64,000 nt of DNA from Piezodorus guildinii. Taxonomy: Eukaryota; Arthropoda; Insecta; Hemiptera; Pentatomidae. Every line of letters begins with the position of its first letter. The first letter of the stretch is position 1. A program made the translations under genes and the position numbers. Under the pieces are notes generated by a model that was given only the letters and a program-made list of their open reading frames with translations, ran no database searches and was not told the DNA's origin. Shown one piece after another: positions 1-10,738 of this stretch. The stretch is from positions 102,464,426 to 102,528,425 of the forward strand of contig CM041292.1 in the NCBI GenBank assembly GCA_023052935.1. The letters are read 5' to 3'.

Positions 1-130
1 AGTATAGTTATGACTTTTAATTACGCATATATGAAATATATTAGTAAGGGATTAGAAAATATAGTGAAAATTTTAGAATTTGACTTTTCACAAGAAATAC
101 TCGTTTTAGGGTATCCTGAGTCCATAGTCT
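1..130 (+). repeat. Repeat A, distal part of a copy cut by the window edge
   Basis: The block resembles 495-615 and more weakly 6530-6620. Shared landmarks are CATATATGAAATAT, then TTTTAG.ATTTGACTTTT, then a sentence ending in GAGTCCATAGT. It lies directly upstream of the next copy, so repeat A may be partly tandem here. No coding potential is seen. Confidence 0.5.
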
Positions 131-199
131 TATATGGCATCAAGTAATTTTCTATGGGATATGAAATCCAAGGTAATGAACTCTTTCTGTTTGTGGAAT

Positions 200-1130
200 G
201 AAGAATTATCAAATATTAAAAGCTTAATCTCTAATCCGCTAGAAAAGACTAAAGCTGTTGGCACAATCCTGAAATTCCACGGTTCTTCTAATGTCGGACC
301 TTATGGAGTTAAGCATTAAAGATTCACAAAAAAAAACCTTCTTCTTCTATCTCTCACTTTTTTTTCTTCGCTATGTCCCATTATTTTAAAACTTTTTTAT
401 TTATTATGAAAAATAACATTCCGATAGCTTGATCTCCATATTCGGTAATTATGATTTGGTCATTATTATATTTTAAATTCATTTTACTTTCACTAACCTA
501 TATATGAAATATTATATGTAGTAAGGAAAAGTATTGCTTCGTAAAAATTTTAGCATTTGACTTTTTAACGGAAAAACACGTTTTTGAGTCTTATGAGTCC
601 ATAGTTCCGCAAAAAGGGGTGTGGTGTGTTTATTTCCATGTGGTAAGCTTTATAAATTGATTCACATATTTTTGAAGCGTATATGTCTGAGATGTTGATC
701 CATTTTGTACCTTTGTACGATTTTTTCAAAAACGATTGTAACTATTTTGGTTTTATTTGAGTACAATTGAATGATCTTTAATCTCATGTAAGTTTTATCC
801 TCCTTGAAATATTCTATGTTTGGTTAAACCATCAATTTAAATAATCTTTTCCTCTAAAGTACCTTCAATTATTTTGATAAAAAATAATTAGGCATTTCTG
901 CTTCTTAGAACTGATGAACAAAGGGTGAATATGAAGTATGAAAGAATTTGATTACCTACTGAAGGAGCATACAGCAGAAATATTTTCCCATTTTTAATTA
1001 TTATTATTTTTTTTTTTTATGAAACTCAGTTTGTTTTTTCAACCTCTCTTCTACTCTAACTTTATTCTAAAGTTCTTAAATTGATTTTCATGATGGAGGT
1101 AAGTCCAAGTCGTGTGCTTTTTTTGACTCA
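200..1130 (+). repeat. Repeat A copy 1, ending in a splice-donor-like motif
   Basis: This copy aligns in order with 6350-7245. Shared pieces are ATTATCAAATATTAAAAGC at the start, a polypyrimidine block with CTTCTATCTC, CCTATATATGAAATAT, GAGATGTTG, and a final ATTGATTTT followed by GGAGGTAAGT. The two copies are well diverged, so the family is old. No transposase or RT-like peptide is visible. I infer a non-autonomous element, possibly Helitron-related, because the second copy contains an ACCGATTTTAATTAAACTCG sentence of the kind seen near Helitron ends. Confidence 0.4.
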
Positions 1131-1759
1131 GTACCTTTCCCCGTCTGAATGTCAGGCCACGTGTCGTTTTGTAATAACCCATACAGTTTTCCTTGAATTG
1201 TGTATGAACATGACCTTCTATATCACTCAAAATAGGATTTTCTATGAATAACTCCCAACATATTTGTTTTCCCTACGATTAAGTATTATTATATGAGATT
1301 AAGACCGAGGTACATATTTAGAATTTTTTCGATAATCCCTCATATAATGTTTAAGGAAACGTTCTAGTTGCCTGTTTCATTTTTATTGATAAGTTTTCTG
1401 AAGCTTGACCTTCCATTTCACATTTGAAAAACTCCCTGAAACTTTTTTTTTTTTTAGTTTTTATCCCTTCGATTAAGTTATTAGTTAGGATTAAGATCAT
1501 GGTACATATTTGGGATTTTATGGATAAACACATTATTCTTAGAAATTTTGTATTTCTTCGTTGTTAATTATTTTGTTAATATATTTCTTTAACTTTAGTA
1601 CAGTTCTTGTCTAATACATATACGATTTTTTTAGATTCAGTATGCTTTATGATTTATTAATTTAGTTATATATAACAAATATTTTAGTATTATAGTGTAT
1701 AGAATATTGGGGTTTCGCTTTTGGCTTAATTATTTTCAATAATAAACCTTAGTAATCCA
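1131..1759. other. AT-rich stretch, nothing recognised
   Basis: Low-complexity AT-rich sequence with homopolymer runs. There is no coding, RNA or repeat signal I can support. Confidence 0.6.
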
Positions 1760-2130
1760 CCAAAAAAAATAAAATAAAATTTACTCCCCCTCCCTCCCTC
1801 AAAATTTGAGAGCTTACGTTTCAAGATACGTACAGCCCGAAAAAAACGATATAAATATAAATTTTTAAAAATCCGTTTTCCGACTTACGCTGTCCGCGGC
1901 ATTTCTCCGAAACTATAGGACTAATTTTTTTAAAATTTGCCACAAAAATACTAGGGCATGCAGCGATGATCCTAACACCTATACGTTGATATCAGCTAGT
2001 TATTTATAAAATGGCGGCCGATTAAAAGTGATTTAATAAAATAACTCAGAGAAAACATTTATTAGTGTTTCTTAACTTTCATAACTCAGTTATTTGTGAA
2101 GAAAGGGAAAAATATGCATATAGTTTTAGA
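1760..2130 (-). repeat. Repeat B, inverted copy
   Basis: Read on the minus strand this matches 38870-39190. Shared features are AATAACTGAGTTAT, a block with CGGCCGCCATTTTA, GTTAGGATCATCG, a CCCTAATATTTTTGTGGC segment, and a terminal block with TTGAAACGTAAGC followed by CTCAAATTTT and a G-rich run. No protein similarity is seen. It is a dispersed non-coding repeat, at least three copies in the window. Confidence 0.6.
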
Positions 2131-3207
2131 TTCAGAAAAGCGCGTTAAAGACAAATATGTTGATCTATATATTCAAGTCAAATTATAATAGATGAATTCC
2201 TCAAAAAAACTCGGTTATTATTAAAGATAGAGGAAAATCAAAAAGACTAGCAGCTAAAAACAGCTATATAAACAGTTACACCCTAATATATTTATTTGGA
2301 AATAATATACTATTGAGTAATAATTTGCAGCGGTTTATGATTTGTTAACTAGCTTATATAATTGGACTAGATTTATATCCTCACTTGTGCTGGATTTTCT
2401 CGATCAGTAATTTTATTCTCAGACATATGTATAAAATCAAGTCTACGATAAAACAACGCAAGTCTTGAGCCATAGTGAAGCCCCAGAAGTTATAAGCCGA
2501 TCCTTTTAGGCTTGTGAAAATCCTAGCGAAAGATTTTCAATTTTCTTAGTTATAGAATGATTTAGTATAACATCGTAACACTTTTAAATTAATTAATGTA
2601 TAAGTATCGAAAATTCGGATAGAAAATATAAAATTATTTTTTTATGATAATAAAACTAATAGCTAAACGAAAAGTTAAAAGCTAAAGTAAAACTAACCAC
2701 TACACTAAAAGCAAAAATATTATATCGTAGACATCACGTGTTTCAATGTGAGCCCTTCAAGAAAAAAATCTAATAAAATCATGTATTAAAAAAAAAAAAA
2801 AAAACTGTTTGGTTATTTAAACTTTACTATTTTACATTTTTGCGAAATGAAGAATTATTCAATACTAATTCACTAATTAACATTTTTATTCACGGTACAA
2901 ACGTTTTAATTTCATTTCACTGTGTTCAGAAATATCAACAAGCTTTAGACCTCTTTATTTTACATTACCTTTCCAGTAGTAAATGACCCTGTTTAATTTC
3001 CGATTTGATTTTTAAAGTATCTGTCGCATTGTTTTATAATTAGGTATAAATGTTTACCATATTTATAGGCGTAATTAGCAGCTTAATAGGGTTAATGAAT
3101 GTGAAGCACTTTTTCCTTGAATGTGTTCGTTGAATATTATCAAATAGTGGAGTAGTAAGGAAAACAAATGCATAAGATGGGTACAAAATAACACTGTGAT
3201 ATAGTAG
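2131..3207. other. AT-rich stretch with a poly-A run, nothing recognised
   Basis: AT-rich sequence with a pure A run near 2787-2804 that could be a decayed retroposon tail. No body of a retroposon can be recognised upstream of it. Confidence 0.5.
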
Positions 3208-3465
3208 ACAAAGAAGTATACGACAGCTCAAATTAGGAAGAGAAATCTGTACTATGAACAAGTGGCTAACAAGATAGATATCTTCGACTTACAAATAACA
3301 GGAAGTAAAAAAGACATCCTGCCTTGGAAATCCTCTGATAGAAAAAACAGCGAGGAGCATATTATCCAAGATTGTGAATTCGTCATACCGAATTTCCTTA
3401 CTGATGCCTGGGACAATCTCTCTGTGGCACATGGATTATTCAAATATTTCCTTGTAATTATATAA
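3208..3465 (+). CDS. Unassigned ORF of about 85 codons without an ATG, protein-like
   Basis: An open frame runs from a TAG at 3205-3207 to a stop at 3463-3465 and has no internal ATG start. The translation is mixed and polar and does not look like random AT-rich sequence: it includes YEQVANKIDIFDLQ, DILPWKSSDRKNSEEH and VIPNFLTDAWDNL. I do not recognise the family. It could be an exon of a host gene, since AG dinucleotides lie just upstream, or a fragment of a domesticated or dead transposase. There is no partner ORF nearby to decide this. It is listed because composition and length are unusual for this window, not because function is known. Confidence 0.25.
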   Translation, partial: TKKYTTAQIRKRNLYYEQVANKIDIFDLQITGSKKDILPWKSSDRKNSEEHIIQDCEFVIPNFLTDAWDNLSVAHGLFKYFLVII

Positions 3466-4869
3466 GTATTAATTTTATTCAAAAATAATTTTTATACATA
3501 ATATAATTAAATGTTAATTGTGAATTTACCTCACTTCTACTTAAGCAACAGGTATTGAATAATTGATAATGAAAGTCATTATAATAAAACATATGCAAAT
3601 TTGATTATATCATCTGCTGTTTATCCATATATATGCATACTTGGAATCCATATTTAGTTTCTTTCATAGCTATAGATATCAATTGATTTGTTAATAGTGA
3701 TACATTGCTTTATGTTAAACCATTCGGTTTTGTTGTTAACTATCGAATATGTAGAATTACAACTTCGCCCTGAAAAAATAAAATCTGATGTTTAATAATT
3801 ATTTACGATTTTATGAATGATTTATGTCGGGCACATTTAATAAGACAATCTGAGGCTTGATAAGTGGCTACTTAAACGGGACACCTGAGCCCTGAGAAGG
3901 GCGCAGTAGGATACTAAGCCATAACGGCAGCCCAGCTGGTTGGCAGGTATCGCTTTCCTTGCATTCTTCCAACACTTTTTTTTCTTAATTCATGTCCAGC
4001 TGTTTGTTTACCTTTTTTTGTTCCTCCTCATAATTTTTTTTGTTCAATTACTTTATTTCCGAGTTTATAATTAAATATAACAATACTTATCGGAAACACA
4101 GTAATTCTGGCTTATGATTCAGTTTAGTACATTTTTTTTTGGAATTATTTAAACACTCACTTTTTTTAGATTATTTAAAATTTCGTGTTTGATGATGTAG
4201 TGCGACTGTTTTTTTCAATTAAACACTATTATTAATTACTCTGTCTGCCTTCATGGTTAATCATCCTTTATTTTTGTTGTAACCTACTGTTTTTTTTTAT
4301 TTTGGTGTATTTCTTTAACTTTTTTGAGTATGTAAATGAAGGATCAATTTTCCCTTACTATGTATTACTGATGGTGACTAGTATTGCTCAGATGATTAGG
4401 CAAGGGCCTCACAAGTCAACATCGGAGCCACTAGCCTATCTAGCCAATTCAGATGGTAAATGTTCTCTGCGATTGCGCATGAATCCTCTGATTTTCTTGC
4501 ATAACCACTTGAAAAAATTATACTTCGATTACTAAGTACTGATTTAAAAATTCTTCACAGCCTTTGCTAGTGTGCTGTAGTTTTCGAAGATTCAAAGGAA
4601 TGGTTTCTAAAATAACATCTACTAAATATTTGAAGAAACGTAAATGACGATCATGAATAGTGAAGTTGATTTTTTTGATGAATGTATGATAAAATTATAT
4701 CACATCGACATTCACTGTACCATATCCCATCATCATGCACGAAAGTCTTGATAGGCGGTATCGTTGCTTATGCTAATTTTATTTTTTAAATAGCTTTTTT
4801 AATCATGTTTCGGATTATTTACATAATTTTCACTTCATTTCGCCTATAATTTATTTTTTTATGAATACG
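3466..4869. other. AT-rich stretch with a short GC-richer patch
   Basis: Mostly T-rich and A-rich sequence. A patch at about 3860-3960 is clearly GC-richer (GGGACACCTGAGCCC and nearby), but it has no coding or tRNA-like signal I can defend. Confidence 0.5.
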
Positions 4870-5270
4870 GAAAATAAATGAATAAATTTCTTTATTTGTT
4901 TATGGGTTAGCCCATACAAATGGAGTTGAGTTTTACAAAACAGTTAAACATAAATCAAAGAAATCTATTACAACTGTACTAAACAAAATAAGCTTCCTTA
5001 ACTAAAATAAATACATAATAAAAGGCAAAATAAAATGTAACTCTAGAAATATTAAACAAAATAAAATAGTCATAAATACCTTAAAAAATTCCATTTTTGT
5101 TATTTTGGTAATGTGCTTAAATTATTCTTGAATAGACAGATACAAATTTCTTAGCTTTAAACATTCTGTTACATAATAAAATAAATTTTCAAATTTCTTT
5201 TTATTTTCTATTTGCAACAAAAGTTCTACTATGATGTCATTGACTGACATATTTTCAATATCCTCAAGTA
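4870..5270 (-). pseudogene. 3' end of a decayed non-LTR retrotransposon
   Basis: On the minus strand a 48-codon open stretch (5122-5265) reads DIENMSVNDIIVELLLQ and later LFYYVTECLKLRNLYL before a stop. That is the helical tail typical after the zinc-finger end of I- or Jockey-type ORF2 proteins. Beyond it (4870-5121) lies an A-rich 3' UTR-like sequence ending, on the minus strand, in a (TAAA)-rich tail. Layout and spacing resemble the remnant at 29015-29465. No RT motif remains, so the clade is an inference. Confidence 0.3.
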
Positions 5271-5283
5271 TTTATCAAGACGG

Positions 5284-5331
5284 GGAGTAAACAGGGCATT
5301 GCAACAAACAGTAAACAGGGCATTGCAACAA
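5284..5331 (+). repeat. Two tandem copies of a 22-bp unit
   Basis: The unit AGTAAACAGGGCATTGCAAC occurs twice head to tail, separated by AAAC. It is a small local duplication with no evident role. Confidence 0.85.
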
Positions 5332-5763
5332 AAAATGATGAATACTAAAAATACATTTGTCAACTATCGCGCATAGGAGGGAGAGAGGAGACGCCGAATT
5401 CAGCACGGGAAATCAGGAGCCTTTTGATATTATATTCAATAGTAGATATTGGTTTAATAATCTTAGTTGCATCCATTCCTGTTAATGAAGAATAGAAACA
5501 AAAATTACAGTTGTTTAGCTAGATTGAGACTTTAATATTTAGATTTAGATAAATATGTTCATTTCGAATTTAACATTAATTAATCATCCGATAATGGTGT
5601 AATTGCTGTTTCAAAAATAGAATATTCCTGAAGATGGTGTGAAAGGCAAAATGCTGTTATAGCTATAAATAAAGCTGTTAAATAAATAATCAACCTTTTT
5701 CTTTTATCATATATTCAAACTTTCATCTTAAATTGCAAAATATGATTTACTTTTTTTCCCGTG
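5332..5763. other. AT-rich stretch, nothing recognised
   Basis: A G-rich patch (GGGAGAGAGGAGACGCCG) occurs near 5380; otherwise it is AT-rich with no supported feature. Confidence 0.5.
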
Positions 5764-6260
5764 CTAAGAAATAGACTTGATCATATCAGTAGATCCCTCA
5801 TCAATGACTTTCTGAATCTCCCTGTGACATTTCCGTGGCATTAGAGACGTAGCAATTTCTCCTATGATTTTGTTGGCGTGTCCGTTTAGTTTTTCATGAA
5901 ATCGTCTGTAGTGCCTTCCTACATCCGTAAAATTTCATTAGCTGTTGGTTCGAGCAAGACTTGATGTATAGCTTTATTGTTGGTTTACCTTGGTTTGTTT
6001 TTGATTAATCATAGTGTCTTAGATTGGAAAGTTTGTATTAATTTTAAATGTTTCTGTTTGGCAGTTTCATATATTCATAAGCCGTATATCCATAAAGGAC
6101 TTAGTAGGTGTGCGTAGTTAATTTATGTCTTCCATTTAATGTTGAGGGTTGTGAGTATATCAGTTTCAGTCTCAAATTTAATGACACCCGTTTTTTCTTA
6201 ATATTTAAGCCCCAAGTAATTCTCCTGTCGATTATAAGTCCTGGATACTGTACTCTGCTT
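5764..6260 (-). pseudogene. Jockey-clade ORF2 C-terminal relic
   Basis: Minus-strand translation gives YPGLIIDRRITWGLNIKKKR and then LNLRLKLIY, which match the YLG..LD.RLTW..HI thumb segment of Jockey-type reverse transcriptases. About 70 codons later, a 50-codon open run reads HYRRFHEKLNGHANKIIGE and ends SMIKSIS-like at a TAG at 5764-5766. It is the same C-terminal pattern as the relic at 19190-19460 (RFHDKLHGHFNKF), so both probably belong to one Jockey family distinct from the 59.8-kb family. Frameshifts and stops break the middle, and no catalytic motif is left. Confidence 0.6.
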
Positions 6261-6349
6261 GTTTTTGGAAAGGAAGTATTATCAAAATAAATGGGAGAGT
6301 ACGTTTAACGTCTGATCTTAAACTTAATGTGTTAAGACTCTTCGTGATT

Positions 6350-7245
6350 TAGTTGAATTATCAAATATTAAAAGCTTAATATGAAAATAAAAGCCAAGGC
6401 TGCCCTCACAATCCCCGGTTGTATTTAACTTCTGCTCTAATGAGCTTATCCATTAAAAATCTACCAAACAGCCTCCTGCTTCTATCTCATAATATTTTTT
6501 GCGGTTTTTCCCTCGTTCTTACTTTTACTTGCCTATATATGAAATATATTGTTAGGGAAAAATTTTCGAAATCAAGTTTTCAGCGGAAATACATGTTTAA
6601 TGGTCCTCTAAGTCTAGATAACTAATTCATGTGAAAAGGTCTATAATCCAGTAATGTGTGTATAATCCAGTATGTCCGTGTGTGTGGTAATTGTAGTACG
6701 AAATTGATCTAAGACAAAACCCCCGAGATGTTGCACCAACCTTTCCTTCCTAACGGCTGACCAGAAGAGCTACTGTATACCGTTAATGTTGCACAATAAT
6801 ACGATTTTCTATATAATTGCTTTACCGATTTTAATTAAACTCGTTTGTAAAATTTAATAGGATTTTATATGATGTAGGTTTGATTCTTATTGAAACAGTC
6901 TTTAATTTTATTGATCCTGGTAAATTGACTATTATATGTTAGCATTGATATAAAACGGATTAAAAAAAATACTAAAGTATTTAATTACAAACTGAATGAA
7001 ATAGAACATTGCTAAAATATTGTTTCAGTTAGATTTTTTTTTTTTTTGAACCTAAGAATAGATAGAAATACAATACAGATTTATAATAAAGCTAAAAAGT
7101 TTAGAAAAAAATATTATCTTATATCTAAAGTTGTAATGGATGACGAAAAGCAGATAGAAACAAGTAATTGTTGTATATAATGGTTTACTTTGTTCCATAA
7201 ATTGATTTTAACAACGGAGGTAAGTGAAAGTCGTTTCTTGCAAAT
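6350..7245 (+). repeat. Repeat A copy 2, ending in a splice-donor-like motif
   Basis: Second copy of the repeat at 200-1130, with the same order of landmarks. It contains CTATATAATTGCTTTACCG followed by ATTTTAATTAAACTCG, similar to sentences inside insect Helitrons. It ends with ATTGATTTTAACAACGG joined to AGGTAAGTGAAAGTCG. No ORF of note. Confidence 0.45.
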
Positions 7246-7497
7246 TTATTGTACTATAAAAAATTCCTTTGCTTTGTTTCCATATTCTGTTAACTATGAC
7301 TGATTTTTGTATTTATTATGTTTTAAAGTTATTTTTATTACTAATGAGTCTATCATTCATTGTGCCTTTGTGATTTCGTTGCTTGCATTGAAGATACCCT
7401 TTTCATCTCTTATACTGAATTCTCGCTCCTTGCAAAAATCGTAGTTATTCTCTCCCCCTTTCATTTTTCAAATGAATAACAAAACAAAAAAAAAACG
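7246..7497. other. AT-rich spacer
   Basis: No feature seen. Confidence 0.5.
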
Positions 7498-7680
7498 GTG
7501 ACAATAGAGATTGGTTGGTCCTGGAGGGGTTGGTCGGAGAAGAGGGGCGGAACCACACTTCCTCCGGATGTCGAGGGCCCAGGTGGAGGAAGCGAGATCA
7601 CCCTCACCTGGCGGCCCTTTGTGTTCCCTTGGTGTCTGTGGGCCTCGGTACAGCAATTAGTTGCAATTGCTACACCTGCT
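7498..7680. other. GC-rich island of unknown nature
   Basis: About 170 bp of markedly GC-rich sequence in an AT-rich setting, with open frames on both strands (for example GLVGEEGRNHTSSGCRGP on plus). Because several frames are open at once, composition explains the openness and I do not call a gene. It could be a relic of a GC-richer retrotransposon ORF1. Confidence 0.4.
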
Positions 7681-7732
7681 TCATATTTAGAAATATATAT
7701 TACATAAATGTCTTTATGGCATATTCTTTATG

Positions 7733-8202
7733 TCTCTCTATATAAAAAGATACAGCAATTCTTGGTTTCTGCGAACTCGTTGTACGGATTTTGAAACAGT
7801 TTTTTTATAGAGCATTCTTTCCTGAAGGTTTATAAGTAAAGTACATTGCAATTAAGCTTTTCTTTAGAAGGGAATATTAAATTTTCTGTTAACAAAATTA
7901 TTATTATCATCAAAACATTATTCCTGAAATATGAGTTGTAATATACCGTTGTATAGCGCCAGGTTTTAGAAAAGTTAATATGCAATAAAAGACACCAGAG
8001 AATTTAATGTAAAGATTTTCCAATCTCATAAACTAATGAACACGTGGTATTGGTAATGAGGGAGGTTATGATAGTTCAATGTTGCCATCAGCGTACATAA
8101 TCGAACAAGTTATGTTCTTTCATTCACTACTCAAGATTTTAGAAACATTATTTCTTAAGACATTGTAATTATGATCTTAAATTAAATGGAAAGTTGTTAC
8201 CT
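7733..8202 (+). mobile_element. Repeat C unit 1, Helitron-like 5' end
   Basis: It starts TCTCTATATAAAAAGATACAG followed by a GCGAACTCGTTGTACGGATT-type sentence, which is the style of insect Helitron 5' termini. It contains TATTATTATCATCAAAACAT and TATTCCTGAAATA, and is repeated immediately downstream at 8203-8590. No Rep/helicase coding is present and no CTRR end with hairpin was found, so this is a partial or non-autonomous copy. Confidence 0.45.
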
Positions 8203-8590
8203 TCTCTCTATCTATAAAATGATACCGCCATTTTCGGTTTTCGCTAACTCGTTCTAAACCACTGTACGGATCTAGAAACGGTTTTTTTTACAGAGCGTTC
8301 TTTCCTGAATGTTAATTAGTAAAATACATTGCAATTTAGCTTTTCTTTAAAAGGGAAAAAACAAATTTTCTGTAAACAAAATTATTATTATCATCAAAAA
8401 ATTATTCCTGAAATAGGAGTAGAAATGTAGGCGTATAATATACCGGTGAAAAGCGCAAGGGCTTTAGAAAGATTAATATGCAACAAAAGAAATCGTACAA
8501 GTTATGAATATATGGTATAAGTTATCAACCATAAACAACAGTACACATAGTGAAAACACAGTTTTCGTAACTCCTCAAAAAGGCTAAACA
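8203..8590 (+). mobile_element. Repeat C unit 2, tandem copy
   Basis: It begins TCTCTATCTATAAAATGATAC and follows unit 1 in order, including CTAACTCGTTC, the GCGTTCTTTCCTGAATGTT region, AAATACATTGCAATTTAGC and ATTCCTGAAATA. A third, inverted copy lies at 48920-49450. The head-to-tail arrangement is typical of Helitron ends but could equally be a local tandem duplication. Confidence 0.45.
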
Positions 8591-9855
8591 CCATTTTACC
8601 ATAAAATATTGTTTTGTGTTTAATATTGGCTCAAGCTTGGCTCTTAACGACTCAACATATGTTATTTTTTCTATAATGTATGTGATTATTATTGAATTAG
8701 TGAAGGCTAAATCATAACTAAAGATCGGCTAAAAAAATTAAATATTATTTTACTGAATTATGGTGTTTTGCTTGAAAGATGTATTTTTTCTACAGTTTTC
8801 CGTCCTTTTTCATGTTAACCTTTTTTCCTTCTTATGTTTATATTATGAACTTTCTTTCTTTATTAATTTAATATTTTTTGTCCAGAATTTTTAAAACTCT
8901 GTTATTTATGCATTATTGTTACTTTTAAAGGATGTTTTCCAAGAGTAAAATATATTTGCTACTTTATTTTATGTATAAAGTGTGCTCCATATCTGAGATA
9001 TATTTCTTGAAATGCTATTACACCAAATATCCCCTTTCCAGAAATCCCTTAGCATGCAAACCTTATGCATGAAAAGGTATATAATATTTTTTTTTATTAA
9101 AAAACTGTATAATATTTTCCAATCCTATTTCACAGTTTTCATGATGAAAAAAAGCTACCCCTAATATTATCGAAATATATTTATTTCATTTTTAACATCG
9201 TTCACTTAGCTGCTTTCATAACGGACTTAAACAACTAATGTAACAGATCTAAGTTTTGTAACCGCACTTAAACGTTATGAACCAAAAACTAGATTATGAG
9301 TCATATAATCTGTAGTTTCAAGGTATTTTAGGAAATCAGGACATTATTCAAAAGAAAACTATCTTGGTTCTACCTGATCTCTAAGGATTGTAAGCTTGTG
9401 CTGAATTAAAAAACAAAAAAAAAAACATTAGTAATTAGTAAGTGATATACATAGGGAATTTCTATTTAATATAAATTAATGCCAAATGAATTTGAATTAT
9501 GTTTCAAATTTTACTAATGGTCCATTAGTATTTAGGCCAATTTACGTGCTAACATTTCACAATATATTTTAACACATCATAGTTAAAGAATAGGAGCTAT
9601 AATTTGGTGTAGCAATGATTCGGATTCCATTCAGCACTCAACCACTTATTGATTGCGCAGTTATATATATATTAGTTTTATGAATTATGCAAGAACAAAG
9701 TTTCCAAATTGGTCTTCTTATGGTAGTATTTAATCTTCTATAATAAAGATCGTGAATAAAATTTATCATTTATACACTATAGTTAAGGATTATTTCATTG
9801 GAGAATACATTGTCATTAATTTTATAAAAAAGTTTTAGTTTATAAAGCGCTGGAT
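8591..9855. other. AT-rich stretch, nothing recognised
   Basis: Homopolymer-rich AT sequence with no coding or repeat structure I can support. Confidence 0.5.
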
Positions 9856-10255
9856 TATAGAAGATGCTACTGGAAGATTCTTGGACGAAGATCAGGCCTT
9901 TGATAGGGTTTGGCACGATTGGATTCTACTTTTGTCTTGCTATTTTATCCTTCTCTTGTTTTCGTCCTACAAAGTCCTAATATATGTTATAGAAACCACG
10001 AAAACAAAGAAACTCGACATTTCATCGGAAAATACAGAGAGCATATAATAAAACATGTTAATTGTAAGAGAAGAGTAACATTCAAGCACAATACAACTCT
10101 GTTAATGAAGTGCGTATCTTTTATTTTAAACTCATGTATCCGCTTGAGGACTATGATATTAACCAATAACATGAGGAGGAAACAGTATCCTCATATTATT
10201 TCTTCAAGGGCAGTTAGTTCTCTCGTAATCATCATAGCGTGACTTCCTCTGTGAT
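9856..10255 (+). pseudogene. Jockey-type reverse transcriptase relic
   Basis: The segment at 9880-9925 translates as FLDEDQAFDRVWHD, which is RT motif A (F-D-x-x-x-A-F-D-x-V-W) of Jockey elements with the first catalytic Asp replaced or shifted. About 270 bp later a frame reads LFLQGQLVLS, which aligns with motif B (VPQGSVLGP). In between, LDISSENTES resembles the segment that precedes motif B. Several stops and frameshifts lie between the blocks. Only the palm core is left; both element ends are gone. Confidence 0.6.
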
Positions 10256-10456
10256 ATCTGCAAGGCTGTGGTCAGAATATAATTTCATTTCCTCTTATAG
10301 TGAAGATTAATTTTGATGTAAAGTATAAAACATAAATATGTACATGGATATAGATGGTGGAGAGGGATGTGCGACCCATAAGAAATGTTAGGTTCAATAT
10401 AGAAACAAACGAAAATAATCAGTAAAGATGGAATCGCATAAAAAATAATTATATTA
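10256..10456. other. AT-rich spacer
   Basis: Nothing recognised. Confidence 0.5.
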
Positions 10457-10738
10457 TTTCTATTGTAGGTGGAATAGTCAGGAATCAGTCATTTTTTGAA
10501 TTTTTTTAAATTTTGCCAACGTTTCGGCTCAAGCTCGTGAGCCATCATCAGGGAGGGAGAGAATTACTGAGCCATGTCCAAGCATAAACTTTTATTTATA
10601 CAAAAACTAGGTGTTTATACTTGGACATGGCTCAGTAATGCCCTGATGATGGCTCACAAGCTTGAGCCGAAACGTTGGCAAAATTTTAAAAAAATTCAAA
10701 AAATGACTAATTCCTGACTATTCCACCTATAATAGTTT
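10457..10738. mobile_element. Foldback element FB1 with hammerhead-like core
   Basis: The two arms (10457-10575 and 10615-10738) are near-perfect inverted copies with a loop of about 40 bp. Each arm carries, reading outward, CTGATGA, then a T, then GGCTC, an 8-nt loop, GAGCC and GAAACGTTGGC. In the right arm these are at 10643-10649, 10650, 10651-10655, 10664-10668 and 10669 onward on plus; in the left arm they are on minus at 10551-10545 through 10525. CUGANGA, helix II and GAAAC are the conserved core of hammerhead ribozymes. No ORF is present. Confidence 0.75.

Noticed and set aside
7498..7707. Two overlapping ORFs in a GC-rich island
   Set aside because: Three or more frames are open together, which composition explains; no domain is visible.
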